NCBI GenBank assembly: GCA_002327445.1
Contig: DCWA01000035.1
Coordinates: 1 to 64,000 of the forward strand
Direction of reading: 5' to 3'
Source of the DNA: Desulfobacteraceae bacterium UBA2174
GTDB taxonomy: Bacteria > Desulfobacterota > Desulfobacteria > Desulfobacterales > UBA2174
Length of the DNA: 64,000 bases
Both the position numbers and the translations under genes were made by a program. The notes beneath the pieces were generated by a model. That model saw only the letters and a list, made by a program, of their open reading frames with translations. It was not told the origin of the DNA and ran no database searches. Numbering within the stretch: the first letter of the stretch is position 1; every line of letters starts with the position of its first letter. Shown here in pieces: positions 62,765-64,000 of the stretch.

Positions 62765-63195
62765 GCAAAACCCTGCTGTATCGCCTCTTTCGTATCGGGC
62801 GGGTGAACCGCCCGGAACGCGACCGTCTGGCCAGCGAAGGCATTGCATGCCTCTTGGAAGGGATTCCGCTCACCATCGCCTGGCGCGATTTTCGGCAGGC
62901 GGGGCGCCGCGTCAACTCTCACCAGCAAAACACCACCGGAGCGGTGGCTTTTACCCGGGAACGCCTGCGGGTTTATGCCTGCTCCAAGCCGGTGCTGGAC
63001 GTCGGCCTGACCGACCCGACAGCCGACCGGGTGACGGTGACCTGCCCCAAGCCCAACACGCTGGCGATCCGCCTCCAGGCCCAGGATTTCCAACCCGACG
63101 CCAGCGGGCAGATCACCTACTGGCTGCTCACCACCGAGGCGGCCGGATTGGCGGACTTGTGGCAGCAGCGCGGAACGGCCGTCGCCGACAGATAA
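62761..63195 (+). CDS. Uncharacterised protein coupled to ogt
   Basis: 144 residues starting MSKTLLYRLFRIGRV. Predicted mostly beta (VAFTRERLRVYACSKPVLDVGL, DRVTVTCP, NTLAIRLQAQD). ATGA overlap with ogt indicates translational coupling. I recognise no family; the layout could be a PH-like or lipocalin-like barrel, but that is speculation. Confidence 0.6.
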   Translation: MSKTLLYRLFRIGRVNRPERDRLASEGIACLLEGIPLTIAWRDFRQAGRRVNSHQQNTTGAVAFTRERLRVYACSKPVLDVGLTDPTADRVTVTCPKPNTLAIRLQAQDFQPDASGQITYWLLTTEAAGLADLWQQRGTAVADR

Positions 63196-63229
63196 AAAAA
63201 CAGTACCGCGATCTCAAGGAGTTGCCGTC

Positions 63230-64000
63230 ATGCATGCCGTGGTCATCAAGACGGGGCGGGAAGCCAGCCTGCTCAGGCGCCATCCGTGGGTGTTCTCCGG
63301 TGCCGTGGCGCGGCTGGTGGGCAGGCCGGGCCGGGGGGAAACGGTGCGGCTCCTCACCGCCGACGGGCGTGCCCTGGCCGTCGGCGCCTACTCGCCGGAG
63401 TCCCAGATCCGGGTACGGGTCTGGGACTCCGATCCGCAAACCGACATCGACGCCGCTTTCTTCCACCGCCGGGTGCAAGATGCCATTGCCTGGCGCAAGC
63501 GGCTGCCGCAACTGCGGGACACCGATGCCTGGCGCCTCGTCAACGGGGAAAACGACGGGTTGCCCGGTCTGGTGGTGGACCGGTACGCCGATTTTGCCGT
63601 CTGCCAATTCTTGTCCGCCGGAGCGGACGCCTGGCGCGACGAAATCGTGGCCGCCCTCCGCGCCCAGCTCCCTCTCAAGGGCATCTTCGAACGCTCGGAC
63701 ACCGAGGCCCGCCGCAAGGAGGGGCTGGCGCCGTCAGTGGGACCGCTCTGGGGCGCACCGCCGCCCGAACGCATCGACATCACCGAGGGGGCACTGCGGT
63801 TTCAGGTGAACGTGCATACCGGCCACAAGACCGGTTTTTACCTGGACCAGCGTGAAAACCGGCGCCTGATAGCCTTGTACAGTGCCGGTGCCCGGGTCCT
63901 CAACGCCTTTGCCTACACCGGCGCCTTCGGCTTCTGGGCCCTGGCGGGAGGCGCCCGTTCCGTCACCCACCTGGAAGCCTCTGCCGATGCCATGGCACTG
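63230..64000 (+). CDS. rlmI: 23S rRNA methyltransferase RlmI-like (partial, runs off right edge)
   Basis: The first 257 codons are in the window. An N-terminal PUA domain (RRHPWVFSGAVARL ... AVGAYSPESQIRVRV) is followed by the RlmI linker and the start of the SAM domain (TGHKTGFYLDQRENR, VLNAFAYTGAFGFWALAGGA). These methylate C1962-equivalent of 23S rRNA. ATG 63230 follows AAGGAG. Frame still open at the window end. Confidence 0.92.
   Translation, partial: MHAVVIKTGREASLLRRHPWVFSGAVARLVGRPGRGETVRLLTADGRALAVGAYSPESQIRVRVWDSDPQTDIDAAFFHRRVQDAIAWRKRLPQLRDTDAWRLVNGENDGLPGLVVDRYADFAVCQFLSAGADAWRDEIVAALRAQLPLKGIFERSDTEARRKEGLAPSVGPLWGAPPPERIDITEGALRFQVNVHTGHKTGFYLDQRENRRLIALYSAGARVLNAFAYTGAFGFWALAGGARSVTHLEASADAMAL

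Overview
The window is high-GC bacterial chromosome, most likely from an anaerobic sulfate-reducing Desulfobacterota (Desulfosarcina/Desulfobacterales-like). The strongest clue is a complete qrcABCD cluster (periplasmic cytochrome c:menaquinone oxidoreductase) beside system II cytochrome c maturation genes. A tungsten-type aldehyde:ferredoxin oxidoreductase, a one-gene class I fumarase, TRAP carboxylate transport and a sigma-54 regulator fit the same lifestyle. No plasmid, phage or CRISPR signature is visible.

Layout. 1-172: 5' end of a group II intron running off the left edge. 258-7810 (minus): a catabolic operon with an SDR dehydrogenase, TRAP transporter dctP-dctQ-dctM, an internally deleted acyl-CoA synthetase, and a GlcD/GlcF-type 2-hydroxyacid oxidase pair. 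It is read from a good sigma-54 promoter at 7893-7908 and is divergent from a PAS/AAA+/Fis activator (8085-9491). 9541-26921 (minus): fumarase, comEC, murA, the qrc operon (ending with an extra 52-codon membrane-protein gene), ccsA/resB and a secreted M16 protease. 27354-31487 (plus): UvrD-like helicase, Pit phosphate transporter and its DUF47 partner. 32142-34303 (minus): zinc-ribbon membrane protein and PpiD. Then tRNA-Ala(GGC), a small LEA-like lipoprotein and an MFS carrier.

36574-37329 is a patch of decayed genes (hydrolase fragment, frameshifted LuxR/MalT-type fragment). 37734-41696 (plus) carries a DUF/nitroreductase pair, an alpha/beta hydrolase and an orphan YcaO-TPR protein. 41817-47409 (minus) holds a ParA/dynamin-like GTPase pair and an AOR with a MoaD-like partner. 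47725-50412 (plus) is a tightly packed trio: diaminopropionate ammonia-lyase, phytochelatin-synthase-like cysteine peptidase, sulfotransferase. Then come a metallo-beta-lactamase-fold protein, a PAS protein with a kinase dimerisation domain but no ATPase domain, a stand-alone GMP synthase ATP-PPase, tRNA-Leu(CAG) and ribF. 55509-64000 (plus) is mainly housekeeping (def-fmt-rsmB, rpe, recX, ogt, rlmI) with several uncharacterised proteins.

Intergenic DNA is unusual. Many gaps carry degenerate tandem arrays with a strict 7-bp period, most fitting a TC-purine-G core, and others carry a dispersed repeat built on CATCCCGAGGA. No single gene set clearly forms a new defence or biosynthetic system. 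The best candidates for new biology are the lyase/peptidase/sulfotransferase trio, the GTPase-ParA pair, the orphan YcaO-TPR, the extra small gene of the qrc operon and the heptamer arrays.
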